A stretch of DNA of 64,000 bases from JANRKB01 sp033763695 (GCA_033763695.1 JANRKB010000056.1:5423-69422), one strand, 5' to 3'; counted from the stretch's first letter, positions 47,782-56,929 are shown. Notes: a model not told the origin generated them from the letters alone. Made by a program: numbers and translations.

Positions 47782-48645
47782 ATGCCCGTCGTCTTCGACG
47801 ATGCCGTCTGCATCCGCGTGTGGGACTGGTCCGAGACCAGCCAGACGGTGTCGTTGTTTGGGCGCGAGATCGGCGTGGTGCGTGGGCTCGCCAAGGGCGC
47901 ACGCCGCGAGAAGGCTCCGTTCTCCGGCGGCTTTGAAGTGCCGATGCGCGGCGAGGCCGGTGTCATCATCAAACACAACGCCGATGCCCTCGCGACACTC
48001 ACACAATGGGATCTGCGCGAGATCTTCTCGCCCGTGCGTCAGAGCCTGGGGAACTTCTACGCCGCGATGGCGATCGCCGACATCGTGCATCACGCGATCC
48101 GCGATCACGACCCGCACCCGGGGTTGTACGACGCGATGCTCCTGTCGCTGCGCTCGATTGCGACCTCGGGTCCGACCGCGGCACTGGTGCAGTTCTTGTG
48201 GGCCACGCTCACCGAGACGGGCTATCGACCGGAACTGACCGAGGACGTGCGCCGCGGCGGGCGTCTGGAGACCCAGCCCGATGCGCCGATCGCCTTCAGT
48301 CCGCGGCTGGGCGGCTTCTTCACGCTGCAAAGCGGGGAGCGTGCTGAAGAACTCGGCGCGTGGCGCGTCCGCGTTGAGACCATGCGTCTGCTCGTTCAGG
48401 TGAGCGCGGCTCCGGCATGGGCCCCCGCCGCCGACTCGCAGCCGCACGCCGATCGCGCGGCCCGCTTGCTCGCCGCGTACCTGCGCGAAGTTATTGGGAC
48501 CGACATCGCGGCGCTGGGACCAGCGCTTGGCGCCGCACTAGGTTCTGGCGCGGGCAAGCCTCCGGGGCAGGCGCTCGGGGGTGCAGGAACGTCCGTTTCA
48601 GCGGCAGAATCCGTCTCACGGACCGATCAGTCTCCAAATCGGTGA
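47782..48645 (+). CDS. recO: DNA repair protein RecO
   Basis: 287 residues. The N-terminal OB-fold segment contains AVCIRVWDWSETSQTVSLFG and REIGVVRGLAKGARREKAPF, the RecO signature of a basic GxxKGxR patch. An all-helical C-terminal domain follows (LREIFSPVRQSLGNFYAAMA, then IADIVHHAI), without the four-Cys zinc finger of some family members. RecO loads RecA on SSB-coated DNA with RecR. The last 60 residues are low in complexity. Divergent from the DUF2231-like gene. Confidence 0.88.
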   Translation: MPVVFDDAVCIRVWDWSETSQTVSLFGREIGVVRGLAKGARREKAPFSGGFEVPMRGEAGVIIKHNADALATLTQWDLREIFSPVRQSLGNFYAAMAIADIVHHAIRDHDPHPGLYDAMLLSLRSIATSGPTAALVQFLWATLTETGYRPELTEDVRRGGRLETQPDAPIAFSPRLGGFFTLQSGERAEELGAWRVRVETMRLLVQVSAAPAWAPAADSQPHADRAARLLAAYLREVIGTDIAALGPALGAALGSGAGKPPGQALGGAGTSVSAAESVSRTDQSPNR

Positions 48646-48816
48646 CGGTTGCGCAAAGACATCGGGGCAGACTGCCGAAAGAAGGGATGCCGGGCAAAGT
48701 CCCGGCCCACCAGAGCATCGCCCGGTCGCGTCGCGGCCCGCGTCTGCTTGCGTGGATCGTCGCGTCGGACGGATCCGGCGCAGAGAGCGGACGCTTCTTT
48801 CCGAGGGATCGCGCGC
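48646..48816 (+). other. Leader of the HDOD gene with a hairpin
   Basis: Contains GCCGGG - CAAAGT - CCCGGC near 48690 and other GC-rich short stems. It may be a weak recO terminator or a structured leader. The sequence does not match the c-di-GMP (GEMM) riboswitch core closely enough to call it one. Confidence 0.35.
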
Positions 48817-50304
48817 ATGAACAACGAGCTGCTCGAGGAGATCCTCAGCTGCCCGTCCCTGCCGTCACTGCCGGCGGTGGCTCTGCGCGTCATCGAGCAA
48901 ACCTCGGACGCGAACGTCAAGCTCCCCGAACTCGCCGCCACCATCCAGAACGACCAGGGCCTCGCGGCCAAGGTGCTGCGCACGGTCAACTCGTCGTTCT
49001 ACGGCTTGCGCACCCGCTGCTCCACCATCAACAAGGCGCTCGTCATGCTCGGGCTCGGCCCGGTCAAGGCCCTGGCGCTGGGCTTCAGCCTCGTCAGCGC
49101 TCTTGAGAAGAAAGAGGGCGATGAGGCCTTTGACTACACGGCGTACTGGCGGCGCGGGCTCTACAGCGCGGTCGCGGCCAAGTGCGTCGCCGAAGCCGCA
49201 CGCCGCCCGTGGGCTGATGAAGCCTTCCTCGGCGGCCTGCTGCAGGACGTCGGCTCGCTGGCGATGTATCGCGCGATGAAGTCGCAGTACAAGGACGTGC
49301 TCAAGCAGACCAACGGCGACCATCGCAAGCTGGTCAAGAACGAACTCGCGACCTTTGAGATCCAGCACCCCGACATCGGCGCGATGCTGTGCCAGCGCTG
49401 GAAGTTCCCCATGGAACTCGTGCTGCCCGTGAAGTATCACGAGCGCCCCACTGCCGCTCCCAAGGACTGCGCCGAGATCGTCCGCGCGGTCGGCCTGGGC
49501 AACTATGCCCACGACGCGCTGACCGACTCCGACCCCGCGCCCGCACTCAAGCGTTTCTATGAACGCTGCAAGGAGTGGTTCGGGCTTGATGCCGACGAAG
49601 TCGAGAAGGTGCTCCGGCGCATCGTTGACGGCACCAAGGAGATGTCGCAGCTCTTCAAGCTCAACACCGGCCCCAGCGCCGATGCCGACAAGCTCCTCGA
49701 AGTCGCCGGCCAACAGCTCACGGCTGTCGCCAAGCTCCCCGCGCCCGACGGCATCCGCGGCATGGACTCGCTGCTCGTCAACGCCTCGGAGATCGACCCG
49801 CTCACGGGGCTGGTTGGTCGCTCGGGCTTTGACTCAGCGGTGCGCAACGGCGTCGACCTCGCCAAGAACAACTCTGAGTCGTTCAGCCTGCTCAATGTGT
49901 GCCTCGACGGCGCCAAGGCGATCGTCGCGGCCAAGGGCCAGGTCGGGCTCGATGACGCCGTCACCGCGATCGGTGCCGCGCTGTGCAAGAGTTTCCTGCC
50001 CATGGGCGGCGTGGTGTGCCGCCTGAGCGCGGAGATCTTTGCGGTTGTCATGCTGGGCACGGGTCAAGTCGAAGCGGGCAAGGCGACGAACGAGTTCTTG
50101 AAGGACTTTGAGCGTCTGCAGCGCGAGTGGGGCGTGCCTCAGGCGCGTGCCGCGCTTGGCTTGGCGTCGGTCAGCGCCGAGCAAGCCAAGCTCGTCGAGA
50201 AGGTCGATGAACTCGTGATCGCAATGGTGCGTGCCGCGCAGGAGAGCCGCGCCAACGGCGGCAATCGCGTGTGCATCCATCACCCGACCCGCGCGGCGGC
50301 GTGA
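48817..50304 (+). CDS. HDOD-domain protein with degenerate GGDEF domain
   Basis: 495 residues. The HDOD domain spans about 1-210 (LPSLPAVALRVIEQTSDANV, ATIQNDQGLAAKVLRTVNSS). A linker precedes a GGDEF-like domain from about 325: IDPLTGLVGRSGFDSAV keeps the D-LTGL-R-F opening, but the signature is SAEIF in RLSAEIFAVVM instead of GGDEF, so cyclic-di-GMP synthesis is not expected. HDOD proteins act in signalling and regulation; here a bound nucleotide or partner is likely sensed by the dead GGDEF. GAGGGATCG precedes ATG 48817. Confidence 0.88.
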   Translation: MNNELLEEILSCPSLPSLPAVALRVIEQTSDANVKLPELAATIQNDQGLAAKVLRTVNSSFYGLRTRCSTINKALVMLGLGPVKALALGFSLVSALEKKEGDEAFDYTAYWRRGLYSAVAAKCVAEAARRPWADEAFLGGLLQDVGSLAMYRAMKSQYKDVLKQTNGDHRKLVKNELATFEIQHPDIGAMLCQRWKFPMELVLPVKYHERPTAAPKDCAEIVRAVGLGNYAHDALTDSDPAPALKRFYERCKEWFGLDADEVEKVLRRIVDGTKEMSQLFKLNTGPSADADKLLEVAGQQLTAVAKLPAPDGIRGMDSLLVNASEIDPLTGLVGRSGFDSAVRNGVDLAKNNSESFSLLNVCLDGAKAIVAAKGQVGLDDAVTAIGAALCKSFLPMGGVVCRLSAEIFAVVMLGTGQVEAGKATNEFLKDFERLQREWGVPQARAALGLASVSAEQAKLVEKVDELVIAMVRAAQESRANGGNRVCIHHPTRAAA

Positions 50305-50324
50305 GCATCTTCACAAAAGACAAG

Positions 50325-50354
50325 CAGGCGCGCAGCCCTTCGGCGGCGCGCCTG
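50325..50354. terminator. Bidirectional terminator hairpin
   Basis: CAGGCGCGC ... GCGCGCCTG with a CCCTTCGGCG-type loop between convergent HDOD and PEP-CTERM-like genes. A and T residues flank it on both sides. Confidence 0.7.
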
Positions 50355-50375
50355 TTCATTCGTTCAAAGAGCCCA

Positions 50376-51020
50376 TCAGCGACGACGACGCCCGACGACG
50401 ACTGCGCCGAGCCCAAGCAGGCCGAGGCTCGACGGCGCGGGAATCGCATTCAGACCAATCGCCAGGCCCATCGGTGCCTGTGACGTCAGGACATCCATCG
50501 CCGTCCAATCCGACTGACCCCACGGCGCGAATCCGAGTGCGTAGCGATAGAGACTCGTCGAGCCGATCGTGGGCGACGCGCCCCAGCCAATGCCAAAGTC
50601 CTGATTCGCGTCAAGGGTGTAAAACGTCACGAAGATGTCTCTCGAGGTGAGCTGAACCGGCGTATCGAACTTCACCGTGAGCGTCGTCCACAACTGGTTC
50701 ACCGTGAAGTCCAGCGAGCCTTGGCCCAGCACCTTTCCGATGGACGGCCCGCTACCTCGCTCGCGGATCTGAACATACAGCTTGGAGCTGTACGTGCCGC
50801 CCAAGTTTGCAAACAGCAGCGACGCCGACTCGATGGCGTTGGTCGTGTCCGTCACCGTGATGTCGTCGCCCAGTCCGGCGTGATAGCCGAACACGTTCTT
50901 CGGCGAGAAGTACGCCTGGTACGCGCTCGGATCAGACGAGTGGTTGTCATACACCATCGCCCCAAGAACAGACGAACAGCCCGCGGCAGAAGCCGCCAAC
51001 GCAAACACAACACCCTTCAT
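50376..51020 (-). CDS. Secreted protein with PEP-CTERM-like sorting signal
   Basis: 214 residues. A signal peptide (MKGVVFALAASAAGCSSVLG) precedes a beta-rich domain with DNHSSDPSAYQAYF and TDTTNAIESASLLFANLGGT. The C-terminus is PAPSSLGLLGLGAVVVGRRRR, a Pro-rich motif, hydrophobic helix and Arg cluster in the order used by exosortase-type PEP-CTERM sorting. No exosortase gene is in the window. GGGAGAGAG precedes ATG 51020. It is likely an exported envelope or matrix protein. Confidence 0.85.
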   Translation of the reverse strand: MKGVVFALAASAAGCSSVLGAMVYDNHSSDPSAYQAYFSPKNVFGYHAGLGDDITVTDTTNAIESASLLFANLGGTYSSKLYVQIRERGSGPSIGKVLGQGSLDFTVNQLWTTLTVKFDTPVQLTSRDIFVTFYTLDANQDFGIGWGASPTIGSTSLYRYALGFAPWGQSDWTAMDVLTSQAPMGLAIGLNAIPAPSSLGLLGLGAVVVGRRRR

Positions 51021-51153
51021 GACTCTCTCCCAGAAGATGGAAACAAAAGCGCAGACTCCGATCACGTGCGGAAACACGTCCCCCCGGGCACTCGTGGGCC
51101 GAGGTGCGCAGCATAACAGAGAACACCGCTGATTCAAGGGAAAACAGGTTCTC

Positions 51154-52563
51154 TTACCGCGCCTCAACGGCTTCGTCAGTCTTCAGAACTGTCTCGACAA
51201 TCGTGGTTTCGCGTTGCTCGGGCGGGTGCGCCTCGGGGTGGAGCGTCCCCTCGCCGTCGTCGTCGCTGATCGCCAGTCGCACCTTCACAACGCGGGTCGG
51301 CTCGGCCTCAAGCACAGTGAGCAAGGCGCGTCCGACGCGCAGTGTTTCGCCCGCCGCGGGAATGCGGCCGAGCGTGACCGTCACAAGCCCGCCGACGGTG
51401 TCATAGTCCTCGCTCTCGGGCAGTTCGATGCCGAGTTGCCGCAGTTCGGCGTTGGCGTCCTTGATGTAGGCCCGCGCGTCGATCTCGGCGGTGCGATCCT
51501 GCACGTTGGTCTTGACGTCGTCGTTCTCTTCCGCGCGTTCGTACTCATCCTGGATGTCGCCGAAGACTTCTTCGACGATGTCCTCGAAGGTGACGAGGCC
51601 GGCCGTGCCGCCGAACTCGTCGGCGACCATGGCGATGTGAACGCGCTTGTCGAGCAGTTCGTGCAGCAGTTCTCGCACGGTCTTGGACTCGGGTACGAAG
51701 TAGGCCGGCCGCAGGATCTGGCGGAGGCGGAACATCTTGCCGCCGCGACTGCCTTCGCCTGCGAGCCAGCGCATCAGATCCTTCACATAGAAGATGCCCG
51801 CGATGCGATCGACCGAGCCTTCATACACCGGGATGCGGCTGTGACCGCCCGCTCGGATGTAGGCCGTGATCTTGCTCAGATCATCGGTCATCTCCATCGA
51901 TTCCATCTCAGTCCGCGGCGTCATGATCTGGGCCACCGTGGTGTCGCGGAAGCGCACCGCGGCCTCGATCATCTGCTGCTCAAGCTTGTCGAACTGACCC
52001 TCCTGCCGCCCCTCCTCCACCACCGACATCAACTCTTCTTCCAGCTCTTCCGCCTCATCGGTGACAGCACGCCCCGTCAGGCGGCGGACGACTTCGTCAA
52101 AGAACCGCACCACCACGCGCAGCGGCCCGAGCACGCCGTGAATGCCGCGGATGACGCGCGACCAGTCATAGATCGCCTGCTCACCGGCGTGGCGGGCAAC
52201 CGCCGCGGGAATGATCAACCCGAAGACCCACTGCGTGAGCGTCGCCAGCGCAAGCCCGATGACGATGTCCCAGACCTGGGGCAGCGCGGTGCCGCGCACG
52301 TTCGCCACCCAGAAGACGCACGCCACGGACACAACCACGTTGCACGCGATGCGCGGCAAACCAACCGCCGTCGCGTGCGCGTCGACATCATCAAGGATCA
52401 GACTCACGCGCCGCGAACGCCGCGGGTTGTTCTCGCGCGCGATGATGTCTTCGAGCGTCGAGCGGGCCACATCGCGCAGCGCGTGGAAAAGCGTACCCAG
52501 CACGCCGCCGACAATCGTCGCGAGCACACCAACCCAGAACCACATCCATCCGGCACTGATCAC
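51154..52563 (-). CDS. CNNM/CorC-type CBS-domain membrane protein (hemolysin C family)
   Basis: 469 residues. N-terminal membrane segments (about 5-25, 75-95, 100-125), a cytoplasmic pair of CBS domains (about 195-330: TVAQIMTPRTEMESMEMTDD, GHSRIPVYEGSVDRIAGIFY, MVADEFGGTAGLVTFEDIVE) and a CorC/HlyC C-terminal domain (about 365-440; YDTVGGLVTVTLGRIP). Proteins of this design are linked to magnesium or cobalt efflux and resistance. It starts with GTG 52563, overlapping the ybeY stop by four bases, so the two are co-translated, an arrangement also common in proteobacteria. Confidence 0.92.
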   Translation of the reverse strand: MISAGWMWFWVGVLATIVGGVLGTLFHALRDVARSTLEDIIARENNPRRSRRVSLILDDVDAHATAVGLPRIACNVVVSVACVFWVANVRGTALPQVWDIVIGLALATLTQWVFGLIIPAAVARHAGEQAIYDWSRVIRGIHGVLGPLRVVVRFFDEVVRRLTGRAVTDEAEELEEELMSVVEEGRQEGQFDKLEQQMIEAAVRFRDTTVAQIMTPRTEMESMEMTDDLSKITAYIRAGGHSRIPVYEGSVDRIAGIFYVKDLMRWLAGEGSRGGKMFRLRQILRPAYFVPESKTVRELLHELLDKRVHIAMVADEFGGTAGLVTFEDIVEEVFGDIQDEYERAEENDDVKTNVQDRTAEIDARAYIKDANAELRQLGIELPESEDYDTVGGLVTVTLGRIPAAGETLRVGRALLTVLEAEPTRVVKVRLAISDDDGEGTLHPEAHPPEQRETTIVETVLKTDEAVEAR

Positions 52564-53162
52564 GCGCCACCCCCAGACGAACGACCCGACGCGTTGCCGC
52601 TGCGCTCAGGGCCCTTCGCGAAGATCGCGCCGACGCCGATCGCGTTGAGCACCTCATCCTCGCGCGCATGCATGCGCTCGAAGTCGGCGTCCTCGTGATC
52701 GTCGTAACCAAGGCAGTGCAGCACGCCGTGGAGAACGTAGAGCAGGATCTCATGCTCAGGCCGATGGCCACGTGGCGACGCCTGACGGGTCGCTTCATCG
52801 AGGCACACCATGATGTCGGTGTCGAGCGGCTCGCCCTCGGCGGCCATGCCGTCGATGAGGTCAAAGGTCAGCACGTCGGTCGTGCCCTCGATCTCGCAGT
52901 ACTCCCAGTGAGCCTCAGCCATCTCGGCATCGTCGACAATGCGGACGCGGACCTCGCCCCGCAGAGCCATGTGGACACCGATCTGGCCGACCCGCTCGCG
53001 CAGCCACGCCAAAGCCGCGGCCCCGGCCCTCCCCGTCGCGTCGTGGATGTGAATCACCTCGGCACCAACGGGGATACCCGAGCCGTCCTGAGACGCCACA
53101 TCTGGCAGGCCACTGGCCCCGCCGGGGTCGTCTGATGCGTTGGGATCATGGGAGCGGGCCAT
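52560..53162 (-). CDS. ybeY: Endoribonuclease YbeY (16S rRNA maturation)
   Basis: 200 residues from ATG 53162 with AGGTGGTGA upstream. The zinc site is intact: HGVLHCLGYDDHEDADF gives the HxxxHxxxxxD/H pattern of YbeY; DAEMAEAHWEYCEIEGTTDV, followed by LTF, is also typical. YbeY trims the 3-prime end of 16S rRNA and joins ribosome quality control. An N-terminal stretch of about 35 residues (Asp/Gly-rich) precedes the domain. Overlaps the CorC-like gene. Confidence 0.92.
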   Translation of the reverse strand: MARSHDPNASDDPGGASGLPDVASQDGSGIPVGAEVIHIHDATGRAGAAALAWLRERVGQIGVHMALRGEVRVRIVDDAEMAEAHWEYCEIEGTTDVLTFDLIDGMAAEGEPLDTDIMVCLDEATRQASPRGHRPEHEILLYVLHGVLHCLGYDDHEDADFERMHAREDEVLNAIGVGAIFAKGPERSGNASGRSSGGGA

Positions 53163-53321
53163 CGGAGCGTCACCACCTCGGGCCCATTCTACGAAATCTC
53201 GCGGCCGGAGCAATGACGGGGATCCGCACAGAAATCGTTCATACTCCAAGCGAACTATAAACTCCCGCACGACGCGAAGAACTTGACCCGAGGCGAACTC
53301 AGCGACTGCAACCTCTGCGCG

Positions 53322-54344
53322 TCATACTCCCCGCCGCCGCCACCACAAAGCGAAAAGGCCACCGCCAAGCATCACACCGCCAAATCCGAGCAGCCAAGGC
53401 CGCCAGGGGGCCGTTCCCTTGGTCGTATCGACGGGGACAACAGGAACGCGTGCACCGCTGGGTGCGACCCGAGCGAGCGACCCGTCCGGCATTGCGGTAA
53501 GCGGGAGATCCGAAATCGCCGGGGCGTTCTCGATGGCGAACGCCTCGACGTTTTGAATCGAAAACCACTCCGGGTGCGGCGTTGCTGACCAGTCGATCCC
53601 GGTGAGCCGCCACCCTTTCGGCCCGTTGAGCATCACGGGCACCGGCCAGCCCGATGGCGAGTCTTTCGAGAACTCGGGCTCATCAAACATGCCCGGCACG
53701 CCACGACGAACAAATGTACCATCCGCTGACACGTGAAGCTGGGTTGTCTTGCGCTCACAGGAGGCAACGTCCTTCGCGCCGGCAAACGCGAGTATCCAGT
53801 TTGCGCACGGAAACGTCATGAAGAGCGTCCAGCCCCCGTCAGCACTGCGTTCAACCCGCTCGATCAGTTCCGGATGCCGCGCGATGAACCGAGGATAGAG
53901 TTGCGGGAACGCCTCCTCCACGAATGAACTCAGTTTGATGATGGACGCGTTGCGACCCGGATCGGTGGGCCAGACTGCGTTGGGTTGTGCTCGCCCGGCA
54001 AAGTAGACCCCGTTGCTGTCATAGCCGCGCACATCGCCGGAGTTGATTTTGAACCATGCCCCGCTCTCCAGATCAAGCCCCTGAACAAGTTTGCTCGTCG
54101 GAGTATCGACCATCTCGTAATACGCGCGAATCGACCCTCGCGCGGGCGCTGCACGCATGAGGATCGCGGCGATTCTCGCACGATCGACGTCCGCGTCGCC
54201 GACCGCCGCGGCATCCGACGCCTGCGCGGCTGGTGAACGTGCCGGAACTGAGGGCGATTGGATTTGAGAGAATGCCGAACCCGCCGCGCTCGCCACAAGA
54301 AGTGACGCGGCCACGCGCGCGGGTCCGGCCGGTGAGCAATGCAT
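53322..54344 (-). CDS. Secreted, C-terminally anchored hypothetical protein (third gene of a secretory operon)
   Basis: 340 residues. Signal peptide (AASLLVASAAGSAFSQ), an all-new soluble domain with YYEMVDTPTSKLVQGLDLE and VYFAGRAQPNAVWP, and a C-terminal hydrophobic helix LLGFGGVMLGGGLFALWWRR with a positive tail, like LPXTG-type or PEP-CTERM-type anchors but without their motif. GGAGAC lies in the end of the upstream gene, whose stop is three bases before this start, so the two are probably co-translated. No family recognised. Confidence 0.75.
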   Translation of the reverse strand: MHCSPAGPARVAASLLVASAAGSAFSQIQSPSVPARSPAAQASDAAAVGDADVDRARIAAILMRAAPARGSIRAYYEMVDTPTSKLVQGLDLESGAWFKINSGDVRGYDSNGVYFAGRAQPNAVWPTDPGRNASIIKLSSFVEEAFPQLYPRFIARHPELIERVERSADGGWTLFMTFPCANWILAFAGAKDVASCERKTTQLHVSADGTFVRRGVPGMFDEPEFSKDSPSGWPVPVMLNGPKGWRLTGIDWSATPHPEWFSIQNVEAFAIENAPAISDLPLTAMPDGSLARVAPSGARVPVVPVDTTKGTAPWRPWLLGFGGVMLGGGLFALWWRRRGV

Positions 54345-54346
54345 CG

Positions 54347-54835
54347 TCAGTCTCCGAAGGGAATCAGCGTTGACACACATCCTGAAGTCATCGTTCCAGG
54401 AATCGTGATGCTGCCGTCCGTGGAGGACGTGGTCGACCGAGAAAGGCTGTAGTCACAGCACTGGCCAGACGAGTTGCTGCACCCGCCGCGTGCATAGCCC
54501 GAAGGCGGGTCGAGATCGCACGACGTGCGCGTCACGTCAGTGTCAGACACCGCCGTGTATGTCACGCACTTTCGATCGACGACTTGCGGGTTTCCAGTCG
54601 CGGAGTATCCGGAGGACGCGAGTCGATAGCCACCGTCGCACCATTTGAGAGTGCCCTTGGTGCAGAACCCGTTGTCCCCCTGCGACATGCACTCTTGATA
54701 GCTCTCGTAGCAAGTGACCGGATCGGGATCCCCGTTCTCCTGCAGGCCGCCCATGCTGGCAAGACAGAGCCCGACCGAAGCCACCAGCGAGCCTTGTGCA
54801 AGTGCGCGCCCGAACCTGTGCTTGATCTGATTCAT
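54347..54835 (-). CDS. Small Cys-rich secreted protein (second gene of the operon)
   Basis: 162 residues. A long N-terminal hydrophobic segment (about 14-33) probably serves as signal peptide. The mature part has about nine Cys in CYESYQECMSQGDNGFCTKG, TLKWCDGG, RKCVTY, SCDLDPP, GGCSNSSGQCCDYS and SGCVS, suggesting several disulfides and an extracellular location. No family is recognised. AGGATCCCAAG precedes the ATG. It follows the prepilin-type gene by 27 bases and is followed directly by the anchored protein. Confidence 0.72.
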   Translation of the reverse strand: MNQIKHRFGRALAQGSLVASVGLCLASMGGLQENGDPDPVTCYESYQECMSQGDNGFCTKGTLKWCDGGYRLASSGYSATGNPQVVDRKCVTYTAVSDTDVTRTSCDLDPPSGYARGGCSNSSGQCCDYSLSRSTTSSTDGSITIPGTMTSGCVSTLIPFGD

Positions 54836-54862
54836 CTTGGGATCCTTTCCGTCATGACGCGT

Positions 54863-55594
54863 TCAATGGGGAATCTGGGGCGAATCGCGTCGGTCGCGCC
54901 CCAGCGTGCCAAACCACGTTGAAAACACCGGCTGTCCGACCCAGTTCTCATACACGATGGTGCCATCGGGGCTGAAGTCGGGCCATTTGCCGAATGCCAC
55001 ACTCGTATCTGCCATCGCGATCGACGATGGCATGATCGTGGTGGCGCAGCACCACGCGATGTCGTTGTCGGCGGTCTGATTGGGTGGCGGCACCGGCGGA
55101 CGCGAGTTGCGCAACTTGTTCAAGATGCCCTTGTCGCTTGGGTAGCGAATGTCTGAGAACTTCTGCGCAGCCAGCGGTGTCAGATGCAAGGGCAGTGTTT
55201 GCCCCGGTGACATGTGGTTCGGCGCCACAATACCGGCTGCCGTCATCAGGATCGGCACATAGCCCCGATGCTTTACCGCGACCGGATCAAGTTCTTTGGC
55301 TGTCTTTAGGTACCCCTGTTTGACCAGCGGCACATACCAATAGTTGGTCGAATCGCCCATCGATTCCTGTTTCCACAGCGGAAACTCGTCGCGATGGTCT
55401 CCCGCGTATGCGTGCAACAGGATCGCGCCCTCGCGCACGGCCGTCTTGCCGCGAAGGTCCTCAACATAGCCCCGCACGCGTCCAAGGACCGGCAGCAGCA
55501 ACCCAAGCAAGATCGCCATGACGCCGATCGAAACCAACACCTCGACCAGCGAGAAGCCTGGGATACATCCAGCGGCGCGAGACACGCGGACCAT
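54863..55594 (-). CDS. Prepilin-type pseudopilin (first gene of the operon)
   Basis: 243 residues from ATG 55594 (GGAGA upstream). Class III signal: GCIPGFSLVEVLVSIGVMAI ending in a hydrophobic helix, with cleavage expected before Phe. The rest (HAYAGDHRDEFPLWKQESMG, GYVPILMTAAGIVAP) resembles the globular part of planctomycetal prepilin-type proteins, with FGKWPDFSPDGT near the C-terminus. It heads a three-gene unit encoding only exported proteins. A frame extension to 55654 lacks support. Confidence 0.85.
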   Translation of the reverse strand: MVRVSRAAGCIPGFSLVEVLVSIGVMAILLGLLLPVLGRVRGYVEDLRGKTAVREGAILLHAYAGDHRDEFPLWKQESMGDSTNYWYVPLVKQGYLKTAKELDPVAVKHRGYVPILMTAAGIVAPNHMSPGQTLPLHLTPLAAQKFSDIRYPSDKGILNKLRNSRPPVPPPNQTADNDIAWCCATTIMPSSIAMADTSVAFGKWPDFSPDGTIVYENWVGQPVFSTWFGTLGRDRRDSPQIPH

Positions 55595-55909
55595 GCGAAG
55601 TCTCCTGCGAGGCTGTCGCACCTTACCACGCGGCTCACGATCGTCAAGCCCCACTCGCGAAAACGAACATCAAAACTATTCCCTGCGGACGAGCAAACAA
55701 ACGCAATCACACGGATCTGTGCGGAAACTCCAATTGTCCCACAAATCTGTGTTTGTGAACGAGCCGCTGGCTTCCCCAAGCTCTTGGATTTCTTGCGGAG
55801 GGGAGCAGGCTCATCCGAACTCAAACGTGTGTGTGAAATAAGCTCATGCACGCGCATTCGATCAACGATTCGGGGTGTCGTTGTCTGAATTGCGCTTGGC
55901 GTCGCTCCA
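55595..55909. other. 315-bp A+T-richer gap upstream of the secretory operon
   Basis: No gene seen. CACAAA - TCTGTG - TTTGTG (55740-55757) is a perfect inverted repeat about 150 bases upstream of the pseudopilin start and may be an operator. Its left arm, ACAAATCTGTGT, resembles the CAAATCTGTGT at 60154 before the rhodanese gene. Confidence 0.5.
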
Positions 55910-56929
55910 TCACGCCCTGAACAACTCGCGCAGCCACTGGGCGTCCGCCGCGGACATCGGCTCATCGCGGCCTGCCCGGAGGTTGCAGGTGGCCTGGGCC
56001 GCGTTGCGGAAGCCGGGGATCGTGGAGCAGACATTCTGATGGCTCAGCAGCCAGCGGCAGGCGACCGACGCCAGCACCGCCGTCGCGTCGTCGCCCGGCT
56101 TGACGAACCGTTCCTTCACCTTCGCCAGTTTCGCGCGGACGCTCGCGAGCGTCGCCGAATCGAAGTCCTTGCGGTTGTTGCGATAGTCGCCCTCAACAAA
56201 CTTGGGCGGGTTGGCGGGGTCGAACTTATCAAGCAGGATGCCCTGGTCGACGGGGCCGAAGGCAATAAACGAGCAGCCGTGCTTGTCCATCAGCGCCTGG
56301 CAGCGCGAACCGACGCGGATGAACTCGTCGGCGCGCAGATTCGCCTTCGTCTGCAACACATGCGGCTTGAGCACCGGCACCGCACTCTCAAAGTCATCGT
56401 CGTTGTACGCCGACTGACCGATCGCACGCACCTTGCCCTCCTTCACCAGCGCGTGCATCGTGGCCGCGGCCTCGTGCAGATAGTCGTGCGGCTGGCCGTC
56501 GTATCCGGGCGCGACGTACGTGCCGTGATGGAAGTAGTAGAGATCGATGCAGTCGATGTTCAGATTGCGGAGCGACTGCTCGCACTGGTTGCGGATGTGC
56601 CGCGGCTCATACGCGTGCGGCGCGGTGCCCTTGAAGTGCCCCACCTTGGTCGCGATCACCTGGCCGTCGTGCTTGACGCCCAGCTTCTTGAAGCACGCGG
56701 CGAGCAGGCGCTCGGCCCGACCGTTGCCGTAGATGTCCGCGTTGTCCCAGTGATTGACGCCGGCATCGAGCCCGGCCTTGATGCCCGCGAGGACGTCGTC
56801 CTCGTTGACCTCGGCCCAGCCGATGGGCTGGCCGTTGCCGGTGGACCAGTTCGGCCCACCCATCGTCCAGCAACCAAAGCCGATCTCCGAAACCTTGATG
56901 CCCGATGTGCCGAGTGTGCGGTAGCGCAT
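55910..56929 (-). CDS. Aldo/keto reductase
   Basis: 339 residues. TIM-barrel AKR: MRYRTLGTSGIKVSEIGFGC at the start, VNHWDNADIYGNGRAERLLA with the catalytic Asp and Tyr, IATKVGHFKG with Lys, and IDLYYFHHGTY where the usual YxxHxP is altered to a FHHG form. SIPGFRNAAQATCNL near the C-terminus (written TIPGFRNAAQA here) binds NADPH. Substrate unknown. No Shine-Dalgarno is seen before ATG 56929, but the N-terminus fits the family; the frame continues to 57226 through repeat sequence. Confidence 0.88.
   Translation of the reverse strand: MRYRTLGTSGIKVSEIGFGCWTMGGPNWSTGNGQPIGWAEVNEDDVLAGIKAGLDAGVNHWDNADIYGNGRAERLLAACFKKLGVKHDGQVIATKVGHFKGTAPHAYEPRHIRNQCEQSLRNLNIDCIDLYYFHHGTYVAPGYDGQPHDYLHEAAATMHALVKEGKVRAIGQSAYNDDDFESAVPVLKPHVLQTKANLRADEFIRVGSRCQALMDKHGCSFIAFGPVDQGILLDKFDPANPPKFVEGDYRNNRKDFDSATLASVRAKLAKVKERFVKPGDDATAVLASVACRWLLSHQNVCSTIPGFRNAAQATCNLRAGRDEPMSAADAQWLRELFRA

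Noticed and set aside
48646..48816. c-di-GMP riboswitch before the HDOD gene
   Set aside because: It has CAAAG and GAAA elements, but the spacing and conserved positions of the GEMM core are not met.
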